Part shown: piece after piece, positions 1-12,500 of the stretch
How the letters are laid out: the number at the start of each line of letters is the position of its first letter
Position numbering within the stretch: the stretch's first letter is position 1
DNA from: Anseranas semipalmata
Taxonomy: Eukaryota; Chordata; Aves; Anseriformes; Anseranatidae
NCBI GenBank assembly: GCA_013399115.1
Contig: VXAA01000613.1
Coordinates: 186,001-250,000 of the forward strand
Reading direction: 5' to 3'
DNA: 64,000 bases
Program-made: the position numbers and the translations under genes
Notes under the pieces: model-generated
What the model saw: only the letters and a program-made list of their open reading frames with translations
Database searches by the model: none
Told to the model about the DNA's origin: nothing

Positions 1-819
1 GCTGGTGTTGCCTTGGAGCCCTGGGCTTGTCCAGGACATCGCTTTTGCACCCCCCCAGAGGGGACAGGAAAGAGCCCAGGTAGATCTGAGGTGGTGTACA
101 TCCAATGTGAGAAACAGGAACCCAAAACAAGCCCCCGCTGCACACAGAGAGCACATGGCCAGCAGGGATGGACACGGAGGACATCAGAGATGGCCAGAGA
201 GCAAGAGGGAGCACCCACAGCTGCCCTACACATGGGAACCACCATGTTGTCCAGCTCCCCTCCTCCCATCGCTGTCCTCTGCAGTGTTTCCAGGCAAATG
301 GGGAAAACAGGGTTAAAACAAAACCAAACCCAAGAGAGAAGATCCCAAACCTACCAGGTGTCCGCACTAAAACACACCGCCCTCCCCAAGCACAAAACCC
401 GACCTCGGCAAAGCCCAAACCCGCCAAAATTTCCACCTGCTGCCAACTTCCAAGCAGGAAGTTGAGCTAAAAGCGGCAACTGTGTGTTTATAACGCATTC
501 GCGCTCGGTTCAACATCAAGATAAAGGAGAGCAGCCCTGCCTGCCATGAGCACAGCAGTCCAGCTGTGCAGGCACTAATGGCACAGCTGGCGCCGCGCGC
601 TGCGGTGACGGCAGAGCCAGTCGCTTGGCAAATTAAAATGGTGTCCTGCGCTGCCTTTTAACACCTTCCTCGCTCACCCAGCCGGGAGGCAGCACGAGGA
701 GGAACGGAGGGTCTTCGGGTTCATCACGCAGTCAAAGCGACACGGGGGAGGCTGGAGAGGGAGGGGAAACAACGCATCTCCGCTATGGGGTCGGGTTAAT
801 GTTGCATGGGCATCTTGAT
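1..819. other. Intron, nothing recognised
   Basis: Mid-GC sequence with short open frames only. No repeat, RNA gene or motif cluster seen. Confidence 0.6.
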
Positions 820-925
820 GCAACTTTTCGTCTATAATAATACTAATGGTGAGCGCTTAAATTCATCCCCGGTGAGAAGATGATCATAGTTAATGGAATT
901 AATGCAAGGTTTTAATTTGCCTCTC
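820..925. promoter_or_regulatory. Short AT-rich candidate conserved element
   Basis: TATAATAATACTAATGG, GATGATCATAGTTAATGG and AATTAATGCAAGG in a GC-rich surround. Weak call on composition and TAAT cores only. Confidence 0.25.
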
Positions 926-1380
926 GCTGCTTGGTCCTAGTAACTCCCCAGCCTCCGGCAGAAGCACCAGAAATATGGTGTTTGATCTTCCCTCCCCTGG
1001 TACTCATGTACTTTTCATAGTATTCACCATCTGGAGGTGAGAAAACCCATCAGGCCTCCCGGCTCTGCTGCAGCACCGATAAGCAGGCAATCTGGTGCTG
1101 CAGCCCCAGCCCGCCCTCGCCTCCGGGGGTGCAGCAGAAGACCTCGGTGCGTGGTCCAGCAGCTGCTGGTAGAGGGATTTTGGAGGTGCTGTGAACGCTG
1201 TGGGTGGTTTGGATGGCAGAGCTGCTGGGGAAGGCGCCCAGCATGGAGGAAACGCGGAAAAGCTGCAAAAGCAAGTAAAGAACTGGCCGGGGGTAGTCTG
1301 ATCCAAATAGACTGGGACAGCAGAGAGGGGGGAGAAGAAAAACAGTATTAAAAAAACAGCAGTGTGTTGCTGAAATGAGA

Positions 1381-1590
1381 TTAGAACAGTAACAGGTTCA
1401 CTCCAGTGCCAGCTAAATCCCCATTAAATCAGATTAATGCAGATGGTCTTTATGTAACTGACCAAGAAGATCAATATTGTTGTTTCAGTTGGGGAAGGCA
1501 AAAACTTGTCTTGTTTGACAAAAACGTATCATTGATTACATACAGCAACCTCCATCAGCGCTACCTTGCTCGGGATTACCTAAATTAGGG
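1381..1590. promoter_or_regulatory. Candidate conserved element with a 60-codon open frame
   Basis: AT-rich block with CATTAAATCAGATTAATGC, GATCAATATTGTTG and CATTGATTACATAC. A plus-strand frame (1406-1588) reads with protein-like composition but matches nothing I know and has no convincing splice sites. Confidence 0.25.
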
Positions 1591-2479
1591 CTGGTGAGAT
1601 GAAAACCATCAGGGGTGGCTTGTTCTTGCACCGTGCTGTCACTCCACGGGCTGAGGGAGGTCGGAGCTTCCCCCCTTGCCCAGCTGCAGAGCCCCGGGAC
1701 CCCATGGCAGGGCTCCCCTGCAGCCACACAGCATCTGGAGAGCGTTTCCAATCCAGCCACGAGTTCTTCTTGCCTGGGCCAGCTGCAAGAAGCTGCATCC
1801 CATCCCCTCAGCCACATCCTCAATGATGTTTTCTATTATTTCCCACTCTTACTAAACCCGCTCCCACTTTTTGCAGCAGACAGAAGCTCCCCTCCCTGAC
1901 TTCACCCATCCTGAGCCCTCCAGGACCAAGAGTTTGGAGAACAAAAGGAAAGAAAAAAAAAAAAGGCAGGAGAGGGAGTTAGCAGAGAAAGCAGGAGGGC
2001 CCAGGGATTATTATCTCCGTGAGCCATTATCCAATGGCCTATAGCAAAATTAGTACCTGGAGAGGTTGTGCTGCGATATAAATCTTCCCGTGACATTTCA
2101 GGACCGATGCCCCGCCAATTAGAGCACACTCGGTTACACCGGTAATGCACAGCCCAAGCGGGCTCTGCACGACAAAGGCCAGCCCCGGAGGATGGGAAAA
2201 TCCATCGGGAGGTGAGAGAGCTGCGGCGTTACTTTGGGTGGAGGCAGCAAGTCCTGCACGCTGAGCGGGGGCTCGAGCCGGGCATCCTGGCTTGCCAGGA
2301 GCTCCAGAAACCCGGAGATGCTCTGCTTGCGTGGGGATGTGATGCGTGCAGCGGGAATCGCATCCTCCCGCTGCCGCCAGCTCGCACGAGTGTCCAAGAG
2401 CTCTGGCCCAGGCCCAAGCTTTTCCCACAGTTTGGAAAAGCACCCAGGAGCTCTGGCTTCCTCTTCCCTGATCTCATCA
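1591..2479. other. Intron, nothing recognised
   Basis: GC-rich sequence with overlapping chance frames on both strands. A small AT-rich patch at 2020-2130 (CATTATCCAATGGCC, CCAATTAGAGC) is the only contrast. Confidence 0.6.
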
Positions 2480-2830
2480 TTAGGGATGGATGAGATGTTC
2501 TGCAGAGTGCTATTTTTGTTATTCAATTACAGTCTTGCAAATGGAGAAGCACCAACGTATTTCCATGAGCACACCAATTCGCCCGCATTTTGGTTCTGAT
2601 TTTTAATTCTAAATTCTTGCATTTAAAACAATCTTTTGCAGCAACCTTTCCTTTACATTTGCTTTATATCAACCATAAATCTGAAAGCTTAAAAGCAAAC
2701 AGAAGACTATTTTGATTTTGTTGTGGCAAAAGAGTGAAATCCAGTCAGAATACTTTTCCGGATTTTAAAGCCGGTGACATTTTGAAACGTTTTGTTTGCA
2801 AGCTGAACCAGAATGATTTTTTGGATACGG
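2480..2830. promoter_or_regulatory. AT-rich block, possible conserved element
   Basis: Long AT-rich, non-repetitive sequence (TATTCAATTACAG, TTTTTAATTCTAAATTC, ATATCAACCATAAATC). No specific motif cluster stands out. Confidence 0.2.
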
Positions 2831-5576
2831 CCATCAATGCAAGCACCGCTTCCAACCTCACCTTCTCATTTTTCTACACAATTTGCTCTGCCCTCCGGAA
2901 GAACCGCATTTCCTCCATCCCCATCCCACCCACGAGAGCACTCCGTTTGCATCAGCGCCTCTGAATGCCTCCTCCCCTGCGCACGGGTTGCACAGGGCAG
3001 CACCGCTGCCTGCAAACACGCTGCAATTCCGCACGGGTCACAGCTGCTTAGTAAGAGGTGGGTGAGCTGCAAGGATTCTTAACTCACTCTCTGAAACCGT
3101 CCCATTTTCCGTCACCTTCCTGCAAAACTGCCCGCGGGACAGGGTTGCTGCCCAACCCGAAGCTCCTCGGACTGGAAATCCCATGTAGGCTGTGCAAAGA
3201 TGGGGATGAGGTGGGCTGCGAGGGGTTAACGCAGACAGGATGCAGCCATTCCCCTGGAATCCCCCTCGGTGCTCACAAAGCTAAAAATAATCATAAATTG
3301 CTTCCCCAGGTATCATTCGCCTGTCCCTCGGGGGAATCAATCACAGCATCAAAGGGAAGGGATCTCCAAAGGGCTCGTCAGATGCAGGAATGAGCACGCT
3401 CGGGTAGAGGCACTGGGTGAATAACCGCAGCAAGTAATTTAGTCAGCAGCACCCCCTTTTTTAAAAAGAAAAGAAAAAAGTTTTTTCCAGCTTTGCTTAG
3501 AAATGAGTGGCAGAAATCTCAAATTTAATTTAATTAGCAACTCCTCACTGCCTGGAAATGGCTTTTCTTCAACCCTGACAGTTTCATCCTTTGCTGGCTT
3601 CCTTGGCTAACATTGACTACTTCCCTCTGTGTTTCTAATGGACCTGAAAGACTCTTGTTACGTACTTTATTTGTGCTCCAGCACCAGCAAAGATAGACTA
3701 AAAGCTGCTGGGGGAATAGACTCAGATGGCGAATGGATGAAGCATCCCAGCAAGGGGGGAGAAGCAGCACAGGCATTGCTTTTTCCTTCCTCCGTCCTAG
3801 AGAGATGCTGATTCATTTCATTTCTTAATTGTATTTATTCCCCAGCAATCGGCGACGGATGTGGAAGTGACAGTGACAATAGATGGAAGGCAGCTAATGA
3901 GTAACGGCATTTCAATAACTTGTGTGTGCAGAGCACTGTAAATCAGGATCTACGCAGGACAAGAGCCTCCTCTGCCATCGTCCCATCGCAAAGCTCTCTG
4001 CACACAGCGTTAATGGAGCAGGGAAGGCATTTAAAGCGCAAAGATTACCTCCTTACAGGGGCGTGCATGCTCAGGGCAGAGGTAAAGCTCCCCGGCCAGG
4101 GGCTGCACTTGCATGCTTGGAGCTGTTGCAAATCTGCTTGAACATAACAGGCAACGAGCATGCAGCAAATAACCTGCCTGCCCAGTGCCCCTCACCCCAA
4201 AAAGCACCCATGCAAGCCTCCCCTTTGCGCAAGCAAGAAAACAGCCTTAAACACATCCCTCCTGCAAGACAGGAATTTGTTATTCTAAATACATACTAAT
4301 TACACGTTGCGCACCGGAGAGAGCAAGGAGACACGGTGCCGCCGCGTGCATGGCCGAATGAATGCGCCTTGATTGGCGCTGAAGGCTCTGCTGTGCTGTA
4401 CCACAACAAGCGGACGGCGTGTTTGCTAATGGGAAGACGGGTTCGCTTTGGGGGGCTGGATGGGAGCACGCAGGCTTGGCATTAAGGTGCACAAAGGGCT
4501 CCCTCTGAAATCAGTGCGGACCGTCCCTGCAATCGGTGACATTGAGGTTCCTTGCATGATTAGCTCGGAAAAACATGTACATAGAGGGTGCACGTATAGC
4601 CGGTCCGTGTGGCTGCTGTTCAGTGAAGTTATGTAAAGAACTGTTTTCAAAGAAATATTTGATTTCTCGCTGAGGAATGGACCTCTCAAATACTTTTGCG
4701 TCATTTCAGAAGAGGTTTGGGGAGCTCTGCATTGTGTTGGCCAGGAGGAATTGCAGGTGTCTGATGAAAACCCTGCACTTCTATGGAAAAAAAAAAAGAA
4801 TATTTACAATTGTCAGCTTTCAGAGGCATTTTCTTAAGAGAAAGGGAAAAGAAAAACAAATCCCACTTGACTGCGCCCTTGGCTCCCACAGGCTGCCATT
4901 TAACCCATTTACCACCATTTTACTGTGGGATTAGTATGCCTAAGTGTGTACTCGCATACGGCAGTGACGATATTGCTGTTAACCTTGGTGCTGGGAACGG
5001 ATTGCGCTGAGGAGCAGCACAACATCCAGGCTGGAGACTAAGCCCCATCACGCTCAACACGACATGAAGGCGACTCCATCCGCTCCCTGCATTCCCTACG
5101 TTAGCAGCTACGATCGCCCTCACACCCCATCCTGTGTCCCTCCCTTGAGCACCTTGGAAATGCGAAACCCTCTCCTGCTGCCTTCTCCCCCTGCTCTCCA
5201 ACCCGTGCAACACCTCATCGAGCCCTTGCCCCGCTCTCCTGGTGATGATGCTCCCATCACCTGTTGTTTGAACACTTGGACACATATTCAGCGTTGCGCT
5301 TTCTAAATATAATTCACTACCTAGCAATTACCGAGTATAGAGAGCAGGACTGGAGTTGTATTGACTTACAAAGCCCACACAGTCGGAATGCAGCCCAAAC
5401 AAATCAATGGCATATTTAGTCAAATAAACTGCTTTGCAAGATGATGACTCCAAGGTCTCCTTGCATTCACCGGCTTGGATGCGTGTTTTGCTGGAATACC
5501 TGTGGTTCGCAGGTAGAGCAGTTTTTAAAAGCATGAAGCAAACTAACACCGATGCTACAGACCTAACTTTGAAGTC
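2831..5576. other. Intron, mostly featureless
   Basis: Mixed composition. AT-rich patches at about 3420-3560 and 4600-4720 carry no clear repeat. An A-rich tract sits at 4784-4797. No gene supported. Confidence 0.6.
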
Positions 5577-5642
5577 AGCAGGGGGTTAAACCAGATGATG
5601 TCCAAGAAGTCTATTCCAACTTCAATTATTCCATGACTCTGC
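5577..5642 (+). mobile_element. CR1 LINE 3' tail fragment
   Basis: The sequence GGGGGTTAAACCAGATGATG, then TCTATTCCAACTTCAATTAT and a CCATGACTCTG end, follows the avian CR1 3' consensus (GTTGGACTAGATGATC...CCTTCCAACCTCAA...ATTCTATGATTCTATG). It is diverged and 5' truncated, with only the last 65 bases recognisable. The orientation is plus, opposite to the host gene. Confidence 0.75.
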
Positions 5643-8220
5643 CCACTTACGCTCAACAAGAATGTGGCCCCAGGTGTTGGCAACAACCCTCAGTTATTCC
5701 CTCTTCCCCATTAAAATCTGATAGCGAGAAAGGATTAGTGATGCTGTACTGAGGCTCACAGCTCTCGCAGAAAAGCATACGGGAAACCAAGACCATCAGG
5801 GAAGAGGAGATACCACGGAAGAGCAGTGTTGGAAGGGGAGAGAGCAAACGCAAGCAGGTGCAGCTAAGCTCCTTCAGAAAAGCCAGCTCCTTTTGCAATA
5901 GCAAACCCGTGGCCACCAGCCCCTTTTGTAACCCATGGCTCCCCATTTCCATTTTCAGCTTAAGAGCAGACATTGGACCGTTTGCACCCAGAGATTATCT
6001 CCCTGCCACAGAGAGGTCAGCCCTTACACCCTTTCACTAGCAGAGACTTGGTGGCAGCGTGTTGTCCCTGCCATGGATGGAGCCAGGCCGTGATGGTCAC
6101 CATCCAAGCACCGAGCAGACCAGGGCTGCTTTTCCCATAGGTCAGTGTCTGGGAACAACAATATTTCCCACACACAAACATTAAGTCAAATAACCTAAGC
6201 ACTTCAGGCCACCTTCTCCAAACCCTCTAAGATATATAGGTTATTAAGCAGGCAAACGTCAACAGAAGACATAATTCGGAAAGAAAGACCTGAAATGTTT
6301 GTTTTGAAAAGTAGCTTTGAAGATGGACTTTTTCCAGGCTTTTTAATTTTTCCTTTTCTTTCTCTGTTTCTTGGCTGAAACTCTTCACCAGATTTGGCAG
6401 GGCTTCACAGATGGTGCTGGCTGACCCACAACTGAATTTTCAGAGAATAAGCTATTTGTCCAAAAGAAGAAAACATGCCCAGATTTGCGAGGCTCCAACC
6501 CTCTCCCACGCTGCTCTCCCTGCCGCTGCAGCCGTCAGCTCTCCCGCCCCACGGCACAAACTCCAGCAAGAGACCGCACGGAGGAAAGCTCGCCCGGAGT
6601 AGGCGAGAAGCTATTCCTTCAGCAGATGGATGCAGGCGGGCAAAGAGCATCTCTTGCAAAGGGCATCTTCTTCTGTGAGGAAGATGCAACAGCACCTAAC
6701 GCCTTGCTGCCCTTTGCCTCGCCATTTGTTTAATGAGGATGGATAATTGCACCCAACCGGGGCTGCTTGCTTGCTGAGCGAGTTCGCTCGGTCCCTGCTG
6801 CCCGTAAACGCGATGCAAAGCTTGGCCCGGGCACACAGAGAGAAACCGCCGTGATTTGCAAGTAAACAAACGCGCTGTTTCAGATTTGCTCTATGCCGGG
6901 CAAATCCTCTTTGACTCGGAGCCTCTGGAAGCAGAGCCAGTCGAGGAGGCTAATCCTGAGCACCTCTATTCAGGCAGGATCAGCAGTGAAGCTGTCTGCG
7001 GGGGCTGATGCTCAAGGAGATGCGGGTGCTCAGCACCCATCAGGATGCAGCCTGCGAGCTTGCCTTGCTCTCCGAGCTCCTCCGGGAGATGCACTTTGGT
7101 GGCAGATGTTAATGCTGCTTGGGAACCCCCCCTGCAGCAGGCAGGAGGGGACACAGGCCGTCCCAAAGGCAGCCCAGCTCCCCGCATGCTGCAGCCCCCC
7201 CAGACCATCCTGCCACGACCTCGCTGCCACAGCTGCAGAAAGGACAACAGGGATGGCTGGCACAGGGCACAGAGGGACCGGGACTCGTCCTCCACCCCTG
7301 CTGAGCACCCAGACCGGGACAGACATCGCCCTGACCTCCTCCTGGATAATGCTCAGCCCCTGATCCCCAGCTAGGAAAATGAGGAGTGTTATCTGTGTCT
7401 AGGAGGGGAAGTCTGGATCTTATAGATGCCTGTGGAAATCTTAGATTCCCTGTGGTTTTGGGGGCAAGGCAGAGAAAGGAGGATCAGCACAGGTATTTAA
7501 GGAGATCTGGAGAGGCAGGCAGGCACCCAGTGGGGCTTTCACAAGAAGACACAATTCCCATGAGAGTTAGGGGACTGGGGAAAGTGCAAATAGTTTTACA
7601 GACCCGACCATTAGCTCAGACACAGCACTGGCTCCACCTGTACCGGCATCGTACGGATCAACACGGTAATAGCGGATGCACATAAAGACAAGAGAGAATT
7701 TGATATAGCTGGGTGGAAGTCACCACATGGCTATGTCGTTTGCAGCAGCTGAGAAGCTAGCTGTTAGTGTTTGCTCACAAACAATATGTTCGTCAGGATT
7801 TGGCCTCGTCTCTCAACTAGACTTCCTTATGGAAGTTTCTCTGCGGGGAGCGATGCCACAGAACATGCATGACAGGATCAGCCTGGCATCCAAATCTCCC
7901 AAGGAAAAGGCCTGGCCAGAGCTCTAGTCACCTCCTCTCCATCAGCTTCAACTCTCTGTCAACTAAACATTGTTTCCAGTCCTTTAACTATTTTTCCCTC
8001 CTTGCCCATAGTACCCTGATGTTGCCGTTGCCCTCCTGATACTGAGCTAGCAAGGGCCAAAAAGGAGTGCTTTGATTTTTTTTTTTTAACACTTGCACTT
8101 AAAAAAATAAAACAACAAAAAATCTATTTCTAGTTATTTGTGGTTTTGCTTCCTGACAGGTTCACACCTTTGTTGTCCCTTCAGAGGCCGCATCAAACAC
8201 TCGCGATGTGCCAAGTGACC
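5643..8220. other. Intron, mostly featureless
   Basis: No coding support. At 7535-7600 the text CACAATTCCCATGAGAGTTA weakly recalls an old amniote repeat ('cccattgaaatcaatgggagttagg') but is too diverged to call. T14 and A7 runs lie at 8078-8107. Confidence 0.5.
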
Positions 8221-8910
8221 TGGAAGCAGCCCCGGCGCGTGCTGTACAGCGATACCCAGCACTGGAGCAGCCGCAGCCCTCTCCTCCCAGGCAGGAGCGC
8301 GCACCAGCGCCGCAGTCACCAGGAGGGGAGCGCTCCGGCAGCCGGCTTTTATCCCCAGCACGATGCACAGCCTGAGGAAGTAAAGGATGGTCTTAACGCT
8401 CTTGGAAAGCACCACATGGAAGCCAGCAAGCAAAGTCTTTACTATTGTTATTTAGAGGACAGACACACCTCAGCCGTGCAGCGTGAGCAGGAAGGAAAGC
8501 ACCCGCCTGGCACCGAGCCCCCTGGGGACCCCGCTTCCGCGGCAGCCAGAGCTCCGAACCCTCCCTGCAAATCAATGAACCACTCGGGCTTACTCGCCGC
8601 CATGCTTTGGAAACGCAGGGCCGGGGAGCAAACTCCCCATCCGCGTACGTGCGCGGGGAGGGGGACAGTAAATCTGCCGACGCTGCCCCGCCAGCGGGAC
8701 CGGAGCTGCGCTGCCGAGGGAGCGCGCGGGGACGCTCGCGGATCTGTGCGGTTGCGCGAGCGTCTGCTCGACTGTGGAGAGCGTGCACAGCTTGCGGAGA
8801 ATTGGTTCTTCCGACTCGTTCCGACAACTGCCAGCTCTCGCACTCAGCCCCCTGCCTGCACTCCTTGGAAGAAGCGGCTTTGCGCAGAAAAGCGGCGGAG
8901 CAGTTATTGT
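8221..8910. promoter_or_regulatory. Intronic CpG island (core 8580-8830)
   Basis: I count about 32 CpGs between 8581 and 8820, far above the surrounding intron, with runs such as GTGCGCGGGGAG, GAGCGCGCGGGGACG and TTGCGCGAGCG. A further CpG-rich patch lies at 8221-8345. On the plus strand a TATA-like TATAAATAATAA follows at about 8960. This may be an orphan island, an antisense or lncRNA promoter, or an internal promoter. The long open frames over it (8140-9048 plus; 8590-9156 minus) match no family I know and are expected in GC-rich DNA. Confidence 0.6.
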
Positions 8911-9299
8911 GATGTCCGACTGTCCCCAGCGCCCCCAAATGCTGCTGTTTCCAACGCTATAAATAATAATAAAAAAAAGGCAAAAAACTGGTCCCACAGC
9001 ACTGTAAAATTCACCCCTTGGGCTGCCCAGAAAGGCACCCAGTCCTAAATTAATCGGAACTTCAAGGGCTCCCAGGCATCCAGCAGCCTTGGAGCCAGCC
9101 TGCGGCTCGCTCAGCTTCCCGGTCACGAGGGGAATGGTGATCCCCTCGCCCAGCACCGCTCCTCATGCCGCGAGCGAGAAATGCCCGCGCAACATGGGCT
9201 GACCTCCAAGCTACGCAGGCTGGGGCTGGGAAGCCAAAGGGATCAGGGGAGCCTGACACACGCATCAGGCCCGAGGCTGCGTGCCGTCATCCCCCCTCT

Positions 9300-9545
9300 G
9301 CTTATGTTGTGCGGCATCCCATAATGTCATGTCCATTTGCAGATTGCACTTTATTGGTTTTTATTTGGCAGCCTTGCTTGACTCTGCCCTTTAATTTATC
9401 CATTATACATTCTGATTAATTGGCCGATAAAGCTCTGTCCAGTTTTTAAAACAAATTCCCAGTCCATTTGCTTTTAGTGGAACTGCGAACAAGCAGTTTA
9501 ACTCATTACATTATAGCACTCGTGCTTAAGGTTCAGTCTGGAAGA
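9300..9545. promoter_or_regulatory. AT-rich candidate conserved non-coding element
   Basis: A homeodomain-core-rich block (CATAATGTCATG, TTAATTTATCCATTATAC, TCTGATTAATTGGCCGATAA, TAACTCATTACATTATAG) just beyond the intronic CpG island, lacking simple repeats or LINE signatures. Confidence 0.35.
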
Positions 9546-12500
9546 AGATATTTCAGGATCATACATATGGAAAACAGCTCTGACCTGCATGAATAATCTC
9601 CCGGAGGGCAGGGGCACAGTGGTAGTTGGGAGAGATCCCGTGGCTCTCTGTGAGCTGCACGGGAACAGACCCTTCCTCCCGCGGATCCTTTCCTTGGCGG
9701 ACTGGAAGCCTCCTTTCTATCCATGCATTTACACCAAGTGAATGGTTAGCCTCTGTAAAACCACTTTTGCACCTGTCTTTTTTTGGGCTTCGTTGCCCAG
9801 CCGCCCTCTTCTGCAACAAACCACCTCCAGGGTTCCTCCCCTCCCACCTGCCCTCTGCTCGTGCTGGGAAAGCCTCTGCTTAAGCATCCCCAAAGCCACC
9901 GCCTGAGCCTCTTCCAAGCACATCTCCGTTGGGATGCCTTCAAAGCCCTCGGCAGCAGCTCGGTCACCAGATTTCTGGTCCCCAGAGCCGCGGGTGTGAC
10001 TGTGCCCGACAGGTGCAAATAAGGAGCAGCACACGCAGGGCGCCGATGAGATGGGAGCGAGGGGAGAAGGGAATTAAATCTGCAGGGCTGGCTCTTAAAA
10101 GTAGGAAAGAAAGAAATAAAACTAACTGGAAAGCAAACGTCATTCCCCTTGAATCTGAAACTAGGAGGAAGTGATGGACTTCCACAGGGCACCTTAATTC
10201 CCGTCCATCAGCCTCGCTGCCTTTTCTCCCCTCGAAATGTTATTATCTATCACTCTCCTGGCGTGAACAGGACTGGGTGCATCTCTCCGTCTCACTAGCT
10301 CAGCTGATAAGCCTGACAGACCCGGGCACTGGTGACAGCATTCACATTTCCAGTGGATAAAGTGCCATTTACATGAGGCAAGCGCTGGTGATTTTCCATC
10401 AGCCGGGACAGAATGAGGATGGGAACAGCTTGTACACTTCCCCTCTGGAGCAATGCTTTTTTTTTTTTTTTCCGGTTTGCCTTTTTTTTTTTTTTTTAAG
10501 GGCAAATTCTGGACCTTCTCCTCCATTTGGATTTAGAAACAACACCAAGAACAAGGCCCTGGCCCTGATTAAAATTCCCAGCATGCCAGAGTTTGCAAAA
10601 ATCTCCGGACCAAAGCAAAACAAGCTCAGGGGAAAGTCTGGCAAGCCATTCTATCTGGCTGTTGTCGAGGGGATTAGAGGGGAATTTGGCATGCTCCCTT
10701 TTCCCTTCCTTCGGACTGATGTCTTATATTTTTCAAGGATCCTTCTTTAGACCACATCGCTTTTTTCTGGAGGAGCTGGTTGGTTTTTAATGTTCCCTTT
10801 TGTTTTCCCGACACTGCCGCTTTCTTTGCCTTTTACTTTGCAAATTGTTGCCTTCTTTCGGCGGGAACAACCAGTGACCGGTTCCCACAAGGGAGACCGG
10901 GGGGGCTGGAGGAAGCACATTGTGGAGACAAACTCCTTCACTATCAGCCTCCTTCCACCCTGTGCCTTCAAGTTCTTCATCCCCCTGCCCTGGACCCAGA
11001 CACCTCAGTGCTTAAGAGGCTGGACCGCGCACCCGTCTGCTCCAGCTGACTTCGCCTCGTCCCGTGCCACCGGGACAGCGGCAGGGACCCGCAGCAAACT
11101 CGCTGCCCTGCTCCCGGAGCCATGCCCGGCCCTGTCCCCCCGGCCGGTCACGTCGCCAGCAGACGTGCCACCAACACGCGTAAAGCCTCATCCCAGGCAA
11201 GCGCGATGGAAGCAATAAAGATCTCTGACAGCACTGATAACCGCCAAGGTCACCAGCTTAAGGGCACGCTCCTCTCTGACAACCAAGGCTTTATTGGCTT
11301 AAAAAAAATAATAAAGAAATCTCATTTTTGGGGGGGTTATTTTTGAGTTCATGCACGAGCTCCCTTGCAGGCCTATTTCAAACCAGGGGTCCCGAAGCCA
11401 GGAAGGTGCATCCCCACCCAACAGCCTCTTCCTTTTTAGTTGGGAAAGTATCTAGATGAGGGGAAAATCCCACACTTTTGCCATCAATACTGTTCCTCTT
11501 CACTCTCCCCAAACAGAAACCAAGCATTTACACCAAGGACTACGGGACACAAACATGCCATAGGCATGGGGAATACAGAAATGCAACACAATCCCAGGAA
11601 CAGGAAGGGGAGTAGGAATAACGGAAGAGAATAGGTAAGAGAGATTTCACGTGGGTTGCTTCTGCCCTGTTCCACCGAGGTACCAGCCCGGCACTGCTGT
11701 CAAGTCATCTGCTTGGACACCTGCTCGGTGCTGGGGACAGCACAGATGCACAAAACCATTCCCCACGGCGCTCGCCGCAAGCCACCGGCACGCTCCTTCG
11801 CCCAGAGGGCATCCACAGCCACTGCTCTGATTTCACACCAAAGTCCCTGCTGGAAAGGGCAACATCTAACTCCCTGCTCTCCATGGGGGCGCTAGCCCCA
11901 GGGCACACAGCTGGACCGCAAGGCTGCTATCCGAGGAGGTGCATCCGAGGAAGGCTGCTCTCCCCGGGGTCGGGCACGGCAGGGGTGGGAGGCTGCTGAC
12001 CGCAGGAGTTCAGCAGCAGCCGCCGTGTTTCTCTGCCTGGGTCATTAATCACGAGGACAGAGGAAAGGTTTACAGTTACCCCCGGTGGGCGGCGAGCCAG
12101 TCGCAGAGGAGGAAGGAGATGGCCCCCTCGGCTGTTCTGCTTCTGGGCAGGGCATCCTTGGAAGTGCTTGGAGCCAGGAGAAGTCCTCAGCTCCATCCCC
12201 TGCCTTGAGCCGCTCCAGCGAAGCCTGGGGCTTGCAGCTACCAAACGAAGCGGCAGAAATCTTCCCCCTTTCATCCCCTTTCCAAACCCTCCTCTCGGCA
12301 CGGCATCGCAGGAGGAGGAGCCGCTCGCCAGAGCCCGTCTCACCTACTTGCCTTTGCTTCCTCCTCTCCTAAAACCTGCCTGGACCAGCCCCCCAGCATC
12401 TGCCAGGCTGCTCCTCTTGCCCCTCGCCTGCTGTTCAGGCAGACCTTCCCCTCCATCGCCAGCTGCACTGGTTTTTCTCCAGCAACCTCCTCCTCCACCC

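Noticed and set aside
8140..9048. 302-codon plus-strand open frame over the CpG island
   Set aside because: Arg/Ala/Pro-rich composition tracks the GC content, no domain is recognised, and equally long frames overlap it on the minus strand.
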